Positions 1 through 7,512 of a stretch of 26,070 nucleotides of DNA are shown here, piece by piece. The stretch's first letter is position 1. The number at the start of each line of letters is the position of its first letter. The position numbers and the translations under genes are program-made. The notes below the pieces were generated by a model, which did not search any database, was not told the origin of the DNA, and saw only the letters and a list, made by a program, of their open reading frames with translations. The DNA is taken from NCBI GenBank assembly GCA_910578805.1, contig CAJTRS010000003.1, positions 56,739 to 82,808 of the forward strand, read 5' to 3'. This stretch comes from an uncultured Muribaculaceae bacterium. GTDB taxonomy: Bacteria > Bacteroidota > Bacteroidia > Bacteroidales > Muribaculaceae.

Positions 1-705
1 TCCAAGATGCAGCGGATAGTGCATATCTTCGGCGTCCATAGCCTGAACCAGGCGCCTCACGGTCTCCACCATCACAGTCACATTGGAAGCTTTGACCGAT
101 ATGACAACCGCATTGAAATCATGGCTCCGACACACCCTCAGAAACTCCATGGCGCTCTCCACCATGCCGGCAGGAGTGTCACCGTACCGACTCATTATAC
201 GGTCGGAAAGCGAGCCGTGATTCACTCCGATACGTATGGCGGTCGAATGCTCGCGACACACATCGAGAAACGGCACAAGAGCCTGCTCTATACGCGCAAG
301 TTCGGCGGCATATTCATCATCGGTGTATTCGATTTTGCGGAATGTGCGCCCGGGATCAACGAAGTTCCCGGGGTTGATCCTCACCTTCTCCACCCTCTCG
401 GCTGCGGCAAAAGCCGCGCGGGGATTGAAATGAATGTCGGCCACAAGGGGCACTTCGCAACCACTGTCACGAAGCCTCCTGCGGATTTCAGCCAGATTCT
501 CGGCCTCACGCACGCCCTGGGCCGTAAACCTCACATATTCGGCACCGGCCTCCACTATACGTAGCGCCTGTGCCACCGACCCTTCGGTGTCCATCGTGGA
601 GGTCGATGCCATCGACTGGATCCGTACCGGATTGTCCCCTCCCAAAGGAGTTGTGCCCACAGGCACTTCCACCGTGGCACGACGTTTGTAATCAAACACT
701 GACAT
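1..705 (-). CDS. ispG: IspG (GcpE), 4-hydroxy-3-methylbut-2-enyl diphosphate synthase, N-terminal part
   Basis: The minus frame is open from an ATG at 705 to the window edge, giving 235 residues without a stop; the C-terminal end lies outside. It begins MSVFDYKRRATVEV and contains PLGGDNPVRIQSMAST, RFTAQG, PLVADIHFNPRAA and KVRINPGNF, the standard N-terminal TIM-barrel blocks of IspG. IspG reductively converts MEcPP to HMBPP in the non-mevalonate (MEP) isoprenoid pathway in the cytoplasm. The cysteines that bind the 4Fe-4S cluster lie in the missing part and cannot be checked. Bacteroidetes usually have a long form with an inserted domain, also outside the window. The start codon overlaps the purE stop by one base (TGATG), which points to translational coupling and co-transcription from rpoN through purE. 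Confidence 0.95.
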   Translation of the reverse strand, partial: MSVFDYKRRATVEVPVGTTPLGGDNPVRIQSMASTSTMDTEGSVAQALRIVEAGAEYVRFTAQGVREAENLAEIRRRLRDSGCEVPLVADIHFNPRAAFAAAERVEKVRINPGNFVDPGRTFRKIEYTDDEYAAELARIEQALVPFLDVCREHSTAIRIGVNHGSLSDRIMSRYGDTPAGMVESAMEFLRVCRSHDFNAVVISVKASNVTVMVETVRRLVQAMDAEDMHYPLHLG

Positions 706-1211
706 CAGTTGGTCTTGAATTTATATTTCACCTCGCGCAATTCGGCATTGACTTTCACTATTTTTTCCACCAGATTCGAACGGTATCCCTCAAAGCGCCG
801 GTTAAGCTCCATATCGGTAAGAGCAAGAATCTGCACGGCAAGGATACCGGCATTCATACCGCCATCGATACCTACAGTAGCCACGGCTATGCCGGGAGGC
901 ATCTGCACGATGGAGAGCAAAGCGTCGCGACCGTCGAGCGACGAGCTTATCGGCACACCGATGACCGGCACAGGCGTCATGGCCGCAATAACCCCGGGAA
1001 GCGCCGCAGCCATGCCGGCTCCGGCTATAATGACTTTTATTCCGCGACCCTGGGCCGAACGCGCAAAACGTTCCACTTCGGCAGGCGTGCGGTGGGCCGA
1101 AAGAGCATTCATCTCAAACGGCACCTCCATCGAATCCAAAAATTTGGCTGCTTTCTCCATGACCGGCAGATCGGAAATACTGCCCATGATAATACTTACT
1201 ACTGGTTCCAT
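705..1211 (-). CDS. purE: PurE, N5-carboxyaminoimidazole ribonucleotide mutase
   Basis: 168 residues, the normal length for class I PurE. It interconverts N5-CAIR and CAIR in de novo purine synthesis. Visible blocks are the nucleotide/phosphate loop MGSISDLP (9-16), SAHRTP (38-43) with catalytic His40, and SIVQMPPG near residue 119. Odd point: the block that reads GAAHLPG in class I PurE reads GMAAALPG here, so residue 70 is Ala (codon GCG) instead of the family's second conserved active-site His. The rest of the protein looks intact. It sits 31 bases after rpoN and overlaps ispG by one base, so it is probably the second gene of an rpoN-purE-ispG operon. There is no Shine-Dalgarno; the leader before the ATG is AT-rich, as is usual in this phylum. 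Confidence 0.95.
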   Translation of the reverse strand: MEPVVSIIMGSISDLPVMEKAAKFLDSMEVPFEMNALSAHRTPAEVERFARSAQGRGIKVIIAGAGMAAALPGVIAAMTPVPVIGVPISSSLDGRDALLSIVQMPPGIAVATVGIDGGMNAGILAVQILALTDMELNRRFEGYRSNLVEKIVKVNAELREVKYKFKTN

Positions 1212-1242
1212 AAAAAGATACTATATATAGTTTTTCGTTTAA

Positions 1243-2673
1243 TTATATTCTATGTCGCAGACGCCCCACAGGTATGCCGAGCTTCTCACGGTACTTGGCC
1301 ACAGTGCGCCGCGCTATGTCATAACCTTTGGCACGGAGAATATCCGTAAGGGCCGCATCTGTCAGAGGGTTGTCGTGATCTTCGGCATCGATCACCTCTT
1401 TCAGCTGACGCATCACAGTCTGAACCGACACATCGTCGCTCTCCTTATGACGCTCCGTAAAGAAAAACTTAAGCGGATACACACCCTGCCCGGTGGCCAC
1501 ATACTTTCCGGCGGTAGCGCGACTTATCACCGATATGTCGTCGCCCGTATCGGCGGCAATGTCTTTCAGTATCATCGGACGCAGCCTGGCCGGATCATCG
1601 CTCATGAAGAACTCGCGCTGGCGGAGCATTATAGCACGCATAACCCTCATCAGAGTATCATGACGCATGTTTATCACCTTTATGAACATCGAGGCCTCAT
1701 CGCGCTTCTGGCGAATAAACGCATTGGCCTCGCCTGTCTCGCGCCGCGCGACTCCCTCTCCGGCAGACATATCGCCCCGGAATGTCTCCTCGACCTGTAG
1801 ATGCGGAATGCGGCTCAAAGATGTGAGGGTAAGATCATCGCCATCGGCTTCCACAAGAAAATCAGGGGTTATATGACGCACACGGTCATCTTCCTGACCG
1901 CCGATAAGCGCACCGGGTTTTGGATTAAGACTCTTTATGATGTCAACAGCGCGGCGCATCGACTCCACGTCGGCTCCCGTGAGCGAACGCAGACGGTCAA
2001 AGTGCATCAGCGAGAACAGATCGAAATAATCGCGTATGATCTCCGTGGCCAGACGGGTATCGTCTGTCGCCGGCCGGCGCTGAAGCTGAAGCAACAGACT
2101 GTCGCGCAGATCCACCGCGCCGATACCCGGCGGATCAAGACTCCGCACGGCGTCCCACACCCTGCGCACATCGGACTCATCGGCCTCCAAGCCCCATTGT
2201 ATAGCCATATCATCGGTCAATGCTCTGAGTGTGCGGGTCATATACCCGTTGTCATCGATATTGCCCGTTATATATCGGGCTATCTCCATATCATTGTCGG
2301 TAATGGCTGCATTTTGTGCCAGCTGCCCCATGAGGTAGTCCATAACGGATTCACCGCGCTCCACAGCCAATGGCTCGTAATAAGGCTCGTCGGCGGCACG
2401 ATTGCGTGCCTCGAGACGATAAAACGGAATGTCGTCCTCTGACCGGTAATCGGCCAGTTGCAACTGCTCGGCGCTCTCGTTGTAGTCATCGGCATCGGCC
2501 ACATGCTCACCGGAAGTATCCGCTTCCAGAGCCGGATTCTCATCGAGCGCTCGGCGCACCTCGTCCTCCGCCTCCGGGCCTGTCATCTCCAGCACACGCA
2601 CAAACTGCAACTGCATGGGAGAGAGCGTCTGCTGCTGCCGCTGGTTTATCGATAATTTCAGAGATTCGTCCAT
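1243..2673 (-). CDS. rpoN: RNA polymerase sigma-54 factor RpoN
   Basis: 476 residues, full length for sigma-54. The glutamine-rich region I is at the N-terminus (NQRQQQTLSPMQLQFVRVLEM, residues 10-30), followed by an acidic region II and the core-binding domain. The DNA-binding C-terminus ends in the diagnostic RpoN box ARRTVAKYRE at 454-463. Sigma-54 directs core polymerase to -24/-12 promoters and needs AAA+ enhancer-binding proteins to open DNA; none is encoded in this window. The ATG at 2673 fits the start of region I (MDESLKLS). A Bacteroidetes-type promoter lies about 100 bases upstream, and purE follows after 31 bases. Confidence 0.97.
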   Translation of the reverse strand: MDESLKLSINQRQQQTLSPMQLQFVRVLEMTGPEAEDEVRRALDENPALEADTSGEHVADADDYNESAEQLQLADYRSEDDIPFYRLEARNRAADEPYYEPLAVERGESVMDYLMGQLAQNAAITDNDMEIARYITGNIDDNGYMTRTLRALTDDMAIQWGLEADESDVRRVWDAVRSLDPPGIGAVDLRDSLLLQLQRRPATDDTRLATEIIRDYFDLFSLMHFDRLRSLTGADVESMRRAVDIIKSLNPKPGALIGGQEDDRVRHITPDFLVEADGDDLTLTSLSRIPHLQVEETFRGDMSAGEGVARRETGEANAFIRQKRDEASMFIKVINMRHDTLMRVMRAIMLRQREFFMSDDPARLRPMILKDIAADTGDDISVISRATAGKYVATGQGVYPLKFFFTERHKESDDVSVQTVMRQLKEVIDAEDHDNPLTDAALTDILRAKGYDIARRTVAKYREKLGIPVGRLRHRI

Positions 2674-2771
2674 AGGATAAACGGCTGTGACCTCAGGATA
2701 GAGGTTGTCATATTATCGGTAAAATTACAACAAAAATCCCAACATGATAAGGAGTGCGCATAATTTTTCAC

Positions 2772-2803
2772 ACAAATTTACGTCTAATAAGAAATAATCG
2801 AAA
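2772..2803 (-). promoter_or_regulatory. Putative sigma-ABfr promoter for rpoN-purE-ispG
   Basis: On the minus strand the -7 element TAAATTTG(T) occupies 2772-2780, an exact match to TAnnTTTG. TTTC at 2800-2803 stands exactly 19 bases upstream, one mismatch from the -33 consensus TTTG. The predicted leader to the rpoN ATG is about 90 bases. It lies in the 178-base divergent gap between rpoN and the exchanger gene; I found no equally good element for the plus-strand side. Confidence 0.5.
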
Positions 2804-2851
2804 CACTCACACCGAATCAACCGTTATCAGCATATACCCGTATTCAACCCC

Positions 2852-3820
2852 ATGTTTTCAAGTATCTTTTTTCTTATCATAGGCCTCGTACTAATTATAG
2901 GAGGGGCATCGTTTCTCACCGACGGGGCTTCGGCTATAGCCCGACGCCTGGGCATGTCGGACCTTGTGGTCGGGCTCACCATCGTGGCGTTCGGCACATC
3001 GGCACCGGAACTTGTCATAAGCCTTATCTCGGCGATGAACGGCAGTTCGGAACTGGCCGTGGGCAACGTTGTGGGCAGCAACATATTCAACATTCTCGTC
3101 ATAGTGGGTATAACAGCCATGGTTATGCCGATGAAGATACAACGGAGCATAATGACCAACGAGATTCCACTGGTCGTACTCTCGTCATTAGTGCTACTGA
3201 TCATGGCCAACACCCCGATTCTCGACGGAGCCGGACAGGCAGGCATATCAAGGAGCGACGGACTCATACTGCTGCTGTTTTTCCTGATCTTCATGCGCTA
3301 CACTTTCTCACAGGCCAGAATATCTCCGGAAAGCAAACCTCGGAATGACACACGGCAACAGTCGCCCTTATGGAAATCAACGGCATATGTAACAGGCGGA
3401 TTGGCGGCACTCGTATATGGTGGCGACAGATTTGTGGCCGGGGCTTCCGACATTGCAGCAGCCATGGGCGTGAGCGAGGCCATAATCGGCCTGACCATAG
3501 TATCGACAGGCACCTCGCTGCCCGAACTCGCCACATCGGTCACGGCGGCCATAAAGGGCAATTCCGGCATAGCCATAGGCAACGTGATAGGCAGCAACAT
3601 ATTCAACATATTCCTTGTGCTCGGAGCTTCGGCCACATGCACGCCATTGCAGCTCGGCGACATAAACAATGCCGATCTGCTCACCCTCACGGGTGCCTCT
3701 GTACTGTTCTGGATATTCGGCTGGCTGTTCCGCCGGCGCACCATCACCCGTGGAGAAGGAGCCGTGCTCACACTTGCCTATATAGGTTATATCGCCTACC
3801 TTATAATGGGCGTTAAATAA
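2852..3820 (+). CDS. CaCA-family sodium/calcium (cation) exchanger, YrbG-like
   Basis: 322 residues, almost all hydrophobic, about ten predicted membrane helices. The two inverted alpha-repeats that define the Ca2+/cation antiporter superfamily are clear: VAFGTSAPELVISL (about 45-58) and VSTGTSLPELATSV (about 217-230). Each is followed by a GNVxGSNIFNI block. The acidic residues in GTSxPE (Glu53 and Glu225) are the expected cation ligands. It is an inner-membrane protein that likely swaps Na+ (or K+/H+) for Ca2+; the exact ions cannot be told from sequence. The ATG at 2852 directly precedes the first helix (MFSSIFFLIIG). It is divergent from rpoN. The next gene has its own promoter-like element overlapping the end of this one's downstream gap. 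Confidence 0.9.
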   Translation: MFSSIFFLIIGLVLIIGGASFLTDGASAIARRLGMSDLVVGLTIVAFGTSAPELVISLISAMNGSSELAVGNVVGSNIFNILVIVGITAMVMPMKIQRSIMTNEIPLVVLSSLVLLIMANTPILDGAGQAGISRSDGLILLLFFLIFMRYTFSQARISPESKPRNDTRQQSPLWKSTAYVTGGLAALVYGGDRFVAGASDIAAAMGVSEAIIGLTIVSTGTSLPELATSVTAAIKGNSGIAIGNVIGSNIFNIFLVLGASATCTPLQLGDINNADLLTLTGASVLFWIFGWLFRRRTITRGEGAVLTLAYIGYIAYLIMGVK

Positions 3821-3828
3821 TTTTTTCT

Positions 3829-3837
3829 TACTTTTGT
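3829..3837 (+). promoter_or_regulatory. Putative -7 promoter element for the NeuA-like gene
   Basis: TACTTTTG(T) exactly matches TAnnTTTG and ends 18 bases before the ATG at 3855. No clear -33 TTTG is found at 19-21 bases upstream, where the end of the exchanger gene lies. The element covers an in-frame TTG at 3834, which makes that codon an unlikely translation start. Confidence 0.4.
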
Positions 3838-3854
3838 CGAATAATCACAACCAC

Positions 3855-4568
3855 ATGGACAAAGACACTGACTCATTATATGTAATCACCGCCCGAGGAG
3901 GGAGCAAGGGGATACCGCGCAAGAACATCAAGCCGCTCGGAGGCAAGCCTCTGATCCTATACTCCATAGAGATGGCACGCCTGTTTGCGCCCGACGACCG
4001 CATAATCGTGAGCACCGAGGACGAGGAGATAGCCGAGATATCCCGCTCCACCGGATTGCCCGTACCCTACATGCGCCCCATGCACCTTGCCGGCGACCAT
4101 GTAGGCTCGCGCGAGGTCATCATCGATGTGATGGACTACGCCGACGCCCACGGTATAACATATGACAAAGTGTGCCTGCTGCAGCCCACATCTCCGTTGC
4201 GCACGGCGGCCGATGTGCGGGCATGCCTCGACCTTTACACCCCCGATGTGGATATGGTGACCACGGTAGTGACTGCGGCAGCCAACCCTTATTACGATTG
4301 TTTCGAGACCGATTCCGCCACCGGATTCATGCGTATATCCAAAGGTGACGGCCTATATACCCGACGCCAGGACGCCCCTCAGGTGGTGCAGACCTCCGGC
4401 TCGGTATATGTGTTCAACCCAAAGTCGCTGCGCGAGAAGCGGCTCGGCGAGATGACCCGCCGCAAGGCATGTGTGGTTGATAGCACCACAAGTGTGGACC
4501 TGGACACCCCGTTTGACTGGGCCGTAGCCGAAACCGTGCTGCGCATGCGCCAACAACCCACCGACTGA
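3855..4568 (+). CDS. Acylneuraminate cytidylyltransferase family protein (CMP-sugar synthetase, NeuA-like)
   Basis: 237 residues from the ATG at 3855. An upstream TTG at 3834 would add seven residues, but it falls inside a promoter -7 element. The N-terminal nucleotide loop ARGGSKGIPRKN (13-24), KPLGGKPLI, LLQPTSPLR and QTSGSVYVFNP are the signature blocks of enzymes that activate nine- or eight-carbon sugar acids as CMP derivatives from CTP. Substrates in the family include sialic, legionaminic, pseudaminic and related acids, and the sequence alone does not say which. No synthase (NeuB-like), epimerase or capsule cluster is in the window, so it is an orphan here. It runs 56 bases before obgE and may be co-transcribed with it. 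Confidence 0.88.
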   Translation: MDKDTDSLYVITARGGSKGIPRKNIKPLGGKPLILYSIEMARLFAPDDRIIVSTEDEEIAEISRSTGLPVPYMRPMHLAGDHVGSREVIIDVMDYADAHGITYDKVCLLQPTSPLRTAADVRACLDLYTPDVDMVTTVVTAAANPYYDCFETDSATGFMRISKGDGLYTRRQDAPQVVQTSGSVYVFNPKSLREKRLGEMTRRKACVVDSTTSVDLDTPFDWAVAETVLRMRQQPTD

Positions 4569-4624
4569 ATACGTTGCACCCGAATAGCGCATTCACCCAC
4601 CCGAAAACCAACACTTAACAGATT

Positions 4625-5824
4625 ATGGCCGATTCCAACTTCATAGACTACGTAAAGATACATTGCCGCTCGGGAAAGGGCGGTGCCGGTTCCAGACATT
4701 TCTACAGAGCCAAATATGTGCCCAAAGGAGGACCCGACGGCGGTAACGGAGGCCGGGGAGGCCACGTGATACTCAGGGGCAACAAACAGATGTGGACACT
4801 GCTGCCGCTGAAGTTCAACCGCCACGTATTCGCAGGCAACGGCCAGAGCGGTTCGGGCGGCAGAAGCTTCGGAAAGGACGGAGAGGACGCCTATATAGAA
4901 GTGCCCTGCGGAACTGTGGTGTTCGATGCCGAGACCGGTGAATTTCTGTGTGAGGTAAACGACGACGGCGAAGAGGTGAAACTTCTGCGCGGCGGCCGTG
5001 GCGGTCTTGGAAACTGGAATTTCAAGAGTGCCACAAACCGCACCCCACGCTACGCACAGCCAGGTGAACCCGCCATAGAGCGCACAGTGATTCTGGAGCT
5101 CAAACTACTTGCCGATGTGGGTCTTGTAGGATTTCCCAACGCCGGCAAATCGACACTGCTCTCGGCTCTCTCTGCGGCAAAACCGAAGATAGCCGACTAT
5201 CCGTTCACCACCATGGAACCTCAGCTCGGCATAGTGTCATACCGCGACAACCGCTCTTTTGTCATGGCCGACATTCCGGGCATTATAGAGGGCGCGAGCG
5301 AAGGCCGCGGACTCGGACTGCGGTTCCTGCGCCACATAGAGCGCAATGCGGTGCTCTTGTTCATGGTGCCGGCCGATGCCGAGGACATAGCCGCCGAATA
5401 CCGCGTGCTGCTGTCGGAACTCGAGAAATTCAACCCGCAGCTCATGGACAAACAGCGCGTGCTTGCCATATCCAAGAGCGACATGCTCGACGACGAACTG
5501 ATCTCCGAGATCGAACCCACGCTTCCCGACGATATCCCCCACGTATTCATATCGGCAGTGACCGGAACAGGACTGACACAGCTGAAAGACATACTCTGGG
5601 GAGCGATAACCGACGAACGCAATCAGATAGCCACACCGTCCATAACACACCGACCGCTCGACGGACACCACCGCGTAAGAGAGGAGGACGAGTTCATATT
5701 CGACACACCGGAAATTCCCGCCGAAGAAGAATGCGACGAGGACTTCGACGAGGATTTCGATGATATGGACTATGACGCAAGCTGGGACATGGAGATGCCG
5801 GAATATGACCCCCGCAAAGACTGA
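4625..5824 (+). CDS. obgE: Obg-family GTPase ObgE/CgtA
   Basis: 399 residues. The N-terminal glycine-rich Obg fold (about 1-158) carries the repeated GGxGG segments (KGGAG, KGGPDGGNGGRGG, RGGRGGLGN). The GTPase domain follows: G1 GFPNAGKST (169-177), G2 around FTT, G3 DIPG (216-219), G4 SKSD (283-286, in place of NKxD) and G5 SAV (310-312). The C-terminal tail is strongly acidic (about 354-392), the usual variable Obg tail. ObgE binds the large ribosomal subunit and links ribosome assembly to growth and the stringent response. The stop overlaps the pgeF start by 20 bases, suggesting coupling. Confidence 0.97.
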   Translation: MADSNFIDYVKIHCRSGKGGAGSRHFYRAKYVPKGGPDGGNGGRGGHVILRGNKQMWTLLPLKFNRHVFAGNGQSGSGGRSFGKDGEDAYIEVPCGTVVFDAETGEFLCEVNDDGEEVKLLRGGRGGLGNWNFKSATNRTPRYAQPGEPAIERTVILELKLLADVGLVGFPNAGKSTLLSALSAAKPKIADYPFTTMEPQLGIVSYRDNRSFVMADIPGIIEGASEGRGLGLRFLRHIERNAVLLFMVPADAEDIAAEYRVLLSELEKFNPQLMDKQRVLAISKSDMLDDELISEIEPTLPDDIPHVFISAVTGTGLTQLKDILWGAITDERNQIATPSITHRPLDGHHRVREEDEFIFDTPEIPAEEECDEDFDEDFDDMDYDASWDMEMPEYDPRKD

Positions 5825-6587
5825 CCTGCCTTTAGGCAAGGGCATAACGGCTTTCAGCACCCTCCGCGACACTGACTCTCCGGATCAACCATATTCAGGA
5901 TTCAACGCATGCCACTACACCGGTGACACACCCAGTCATGTGGATCAATGCCGCTCCGCATTGTGCCACACTCTCTCCATCAACCCCGAGAGGCTTATAA
6001 TACCCACACAGACTCATTCGGACAATGTAACGGTAATCGACAGCATTCCGGTTGCCCCCGAAACCATCGACAACACCGATGCACTTGTAACCGGCATTCC
6101 GGGGGTGGCGCTGTGTATCAACACTGCCGACTGCGCCCCGATACTCATGGCCGACCCCGAGGCCGGAGTGATAGCGGCGGTCCATAGCGGCTGGCGCGGC
6201 ACAGTCCAGAAGATTACCGGAAAAACTGTCAGAAAAATGATAGAACTCGGAGCCGATGCCAACCGCATAAAAGTGGCAGCAGGTCCTATGATATGTAATG
6301 ACTGCTTCGAGGTAGGCCCCGAGGTGGCTGAAGAGTTCGAAAGGATATTCCCTCAGGGCGGCACAGTCGATTACTCACGAATCAAACCGCACATCGATCT
6401 GTTCAAGGCAATAACCATCACACTTACCGATTCCGGGATTAAAAAATGCAATATTTCGCCGCCTGTGGCATGCTCCCGATGCTCGTACCGCAATTATTTC
6501 TCGGCACGCCGCATGGGCACTCTGTCTGGCCGCACCCTGTCGGCCATCATATGTCGCGGAGCTGACGGCGGGCAAAAGCGTCGATGA
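5805..6587 (+). CDS. pgeF: PgeF/YfiH, laccase-domain peptidoglycan editing factor (multicopper-like purine nucleoside phosphorylase family)
   Basis: 260 residues from the ATG at 5805 inside the obgE 3' end; the frame also has an ATG at 5760, but that adds residues lying within obgE's acidic tail. Metal-site residues of the family are present: THSDNV with His71, NTADCAP with Cys110, and AVHSGWRG with His127. PICNDCFEVGPEV-type and CSRCSYRNYFSARR blocks close the protein. Family members correct misincorporated residues in peptidoglycan precursors (PgeF) or cleave nucleosides. The obgE-pgeF pairing suggests a shared transcript. Its last 41 bases are shared with the 3' end of the convergent gene on the minus strand. 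Confidence 0.92.
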   Translation: MTPAKTDLPLGKGITAFSTLRDTDSPDQPYSGFNACHYTGDTPSHVDQCRSALCHTLSINPERLIIPTQTHSDNVTVIDSIPVAPETIDNTDALVTGIPGVALCINTADCAPILMADPEAGVIAAVHSGWRGTVQKITGKTVRKMIELGADANRIKVAAGPMICNDCFEVGPEVAEEFERIFPQGGTVDYSRIKPHIDLFKAITITLTDSGIKKCNISPPVACSRCSYRNYFSARRMGTLSGRTLSAIICRGADGGQKRR

Positions 6588-7398
6588 AACTGCCCGGAGT
6601 GGCGTTGTATATCTCCACCCCGCGGCCGCGGGCATACTTCTCTATATCGAAATATGACTTGAACGCCACATGGAAGCTATACATTATCTCATGCAACCTG
6701 ACATTGCGGTATATAGCCGCCACTCGGTCAAGTTCCTTCCGGTCATCGGTATAGAAATGAGGCTGAATGCTCACCACCTCATTACGGTCGTTGACCTCCA
6801 GTGTACGTGACCACGAATGGTCGGCACCGGTGATAAAAATCCGCCTATAACCGAGCTGCATGCCGAGCATTATCGACGGAATGAGCACATTGCGGGGACG
6901 CGGCATTCCCAACCCCCAGTCATACATCTTATGACGGAACCATCTGAATCCACCCACTCCCACCGGATTGAACTTGCGGATATCCACACGCCTCCTTACC
7001 TCTTCAGGCACACGGCTCGCCTCAGCAGCGGGCAAAAACAGAGTCATTCGCCAAGTGACCACACTGCCCAGATTCCACCACAAAGTCTTCACATTGTCAT
7101 CGGGATTCTCCTTGAAAAAGGCCGGATCGACCAACACATAGTAACGCGGCTTCAACGAGAGAAATTCAGGAGTATTAGCGGCAAAATTCACAGCAAGAAG
7201 CGGATACCTGACAAGCAGATCGGGATAATCCGATATGGTGTCGCGCAACGAGGGACCGTTGCCGAGAATTATGAGAGAATCGGCCATGGCAACATCACGC
7301 TTCCCAACCGTGGTGCGGCGCGACTGTACAGCCATCTTCACCAAACTTTTCAGAGTGGCGCCTAACGAAGCCGACCACCCGGATATTCCTTTAACCAT
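6547..7398 (-). CDS. MptE-like/DUF115 Rossmann-fold protein
   Basis: 283 residues from the ATG at 7398. The frame stays open further upstream, but that stretch lies under the opposite gene and beyond a promoter element, so it is not used. The dinucleotide-type loop LIILGNGPSLRDTI near residue 41 matches the DUF115 / 6-hydroxymethylpterin diphosphokinase MptE-like family. Also visible are LLAVNFAANTPEF, FFKENPDDN, and FITGADHSW about residue 190. No signal peptide or membrane helix is seen. In bacteria this family is mainly found with surface-glycan and flagellin-glycosylation genes (Maf proteins), and its reaction is uncertain. A role in envelope glycan synthesis is inference. It stands alone on the minus strand, divergent from glsA and convergent with pgeF. 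Confidence 0.75.
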   Translation of the reverse strand: MVKGISGWSASLGATLKSLVKMAVQSRRTTVGKRDVAMADSLIILGNGPSLRDTISDYPDLLVRYPLLAVNFAANTPEFLSLKPRYYVLVDPAFFKENPDDNVKTLWWNLGSVVTWRMTLFLPAAEASRVPEEVRRRVDIRKFNPVGVGGFRWFRHKMYDWGLGMPRPRNVLIPSIMLGMQLGYRRIFITGADHSWSRTLEVNDRNEVVSIQPHFYTDDRKELDRVAAIYRNVRLHEIMYSFHVAFKSYFDIEKYARGRGVEIYNATPGSFIDAFARRQLRDI

Positions 7399-7422
7399 AA
7401 GATTCCTGATTACAATTATTTC

Positions 7423-7431
7423 ACAAAAGTA
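7423..7431 (-). promoter_or_regulatory. Putative -7 promoter element for the MptE-like gene
   Basis: On the minus strand TACTTTTG(T) matches TAnnTTTG exactly and ends 25 bases before the ATG at 7398. No good -33 TTTG at 19-21 bases; a TTTA sits 17 bases upstream. It is back to back with the glsA promoter. Confidence 0.4.
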
Positions 7432-7457
7432 TAAAAAACCGCGTGCCGTAAATCCGA

Positions 7458-7490
7458 TTTGCAAAAAAAATGCACAATAATTAAATTTGC
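7458..7490 (+). promoter_or_regulatory. Full sigma-ABfr consensus promoter for the glsA operon
   Basis: TTTG at 7458-7461, a 20-base spacer, then TAAATTTG(C) at 7482-7490: a complete match to the Bacteroidetes -33/-7 consensus. It is followed 23 bases later by the glsA ATG at 7513. This placement rules out an upstream in-frame TTG at 7459 as the translation start, since that codon lies in the -33 box. Confidence 0.75.
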
Positions 7491-7512
7491 ACATTCCAAT
7501 CAGCATATCCGC

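Noticed and set aside
7..691. Several plus-strand open frames across the left edge
   Set aside because: They are antisense to ispG, which shows continuous IspG motifs on the minus strand.
1252..2675. Long plus-strand open frames opposite rpoN
   Set aside because: Shadow frames of a GC-rich conserved gene; no family motifs, and rpoN is certain.
5237..5872. 211-residue minus-strand frame opposite obgE
   Set aside because: Composition is low-complexity and follows from the codon pattern of obgE; no start context or homology motif.
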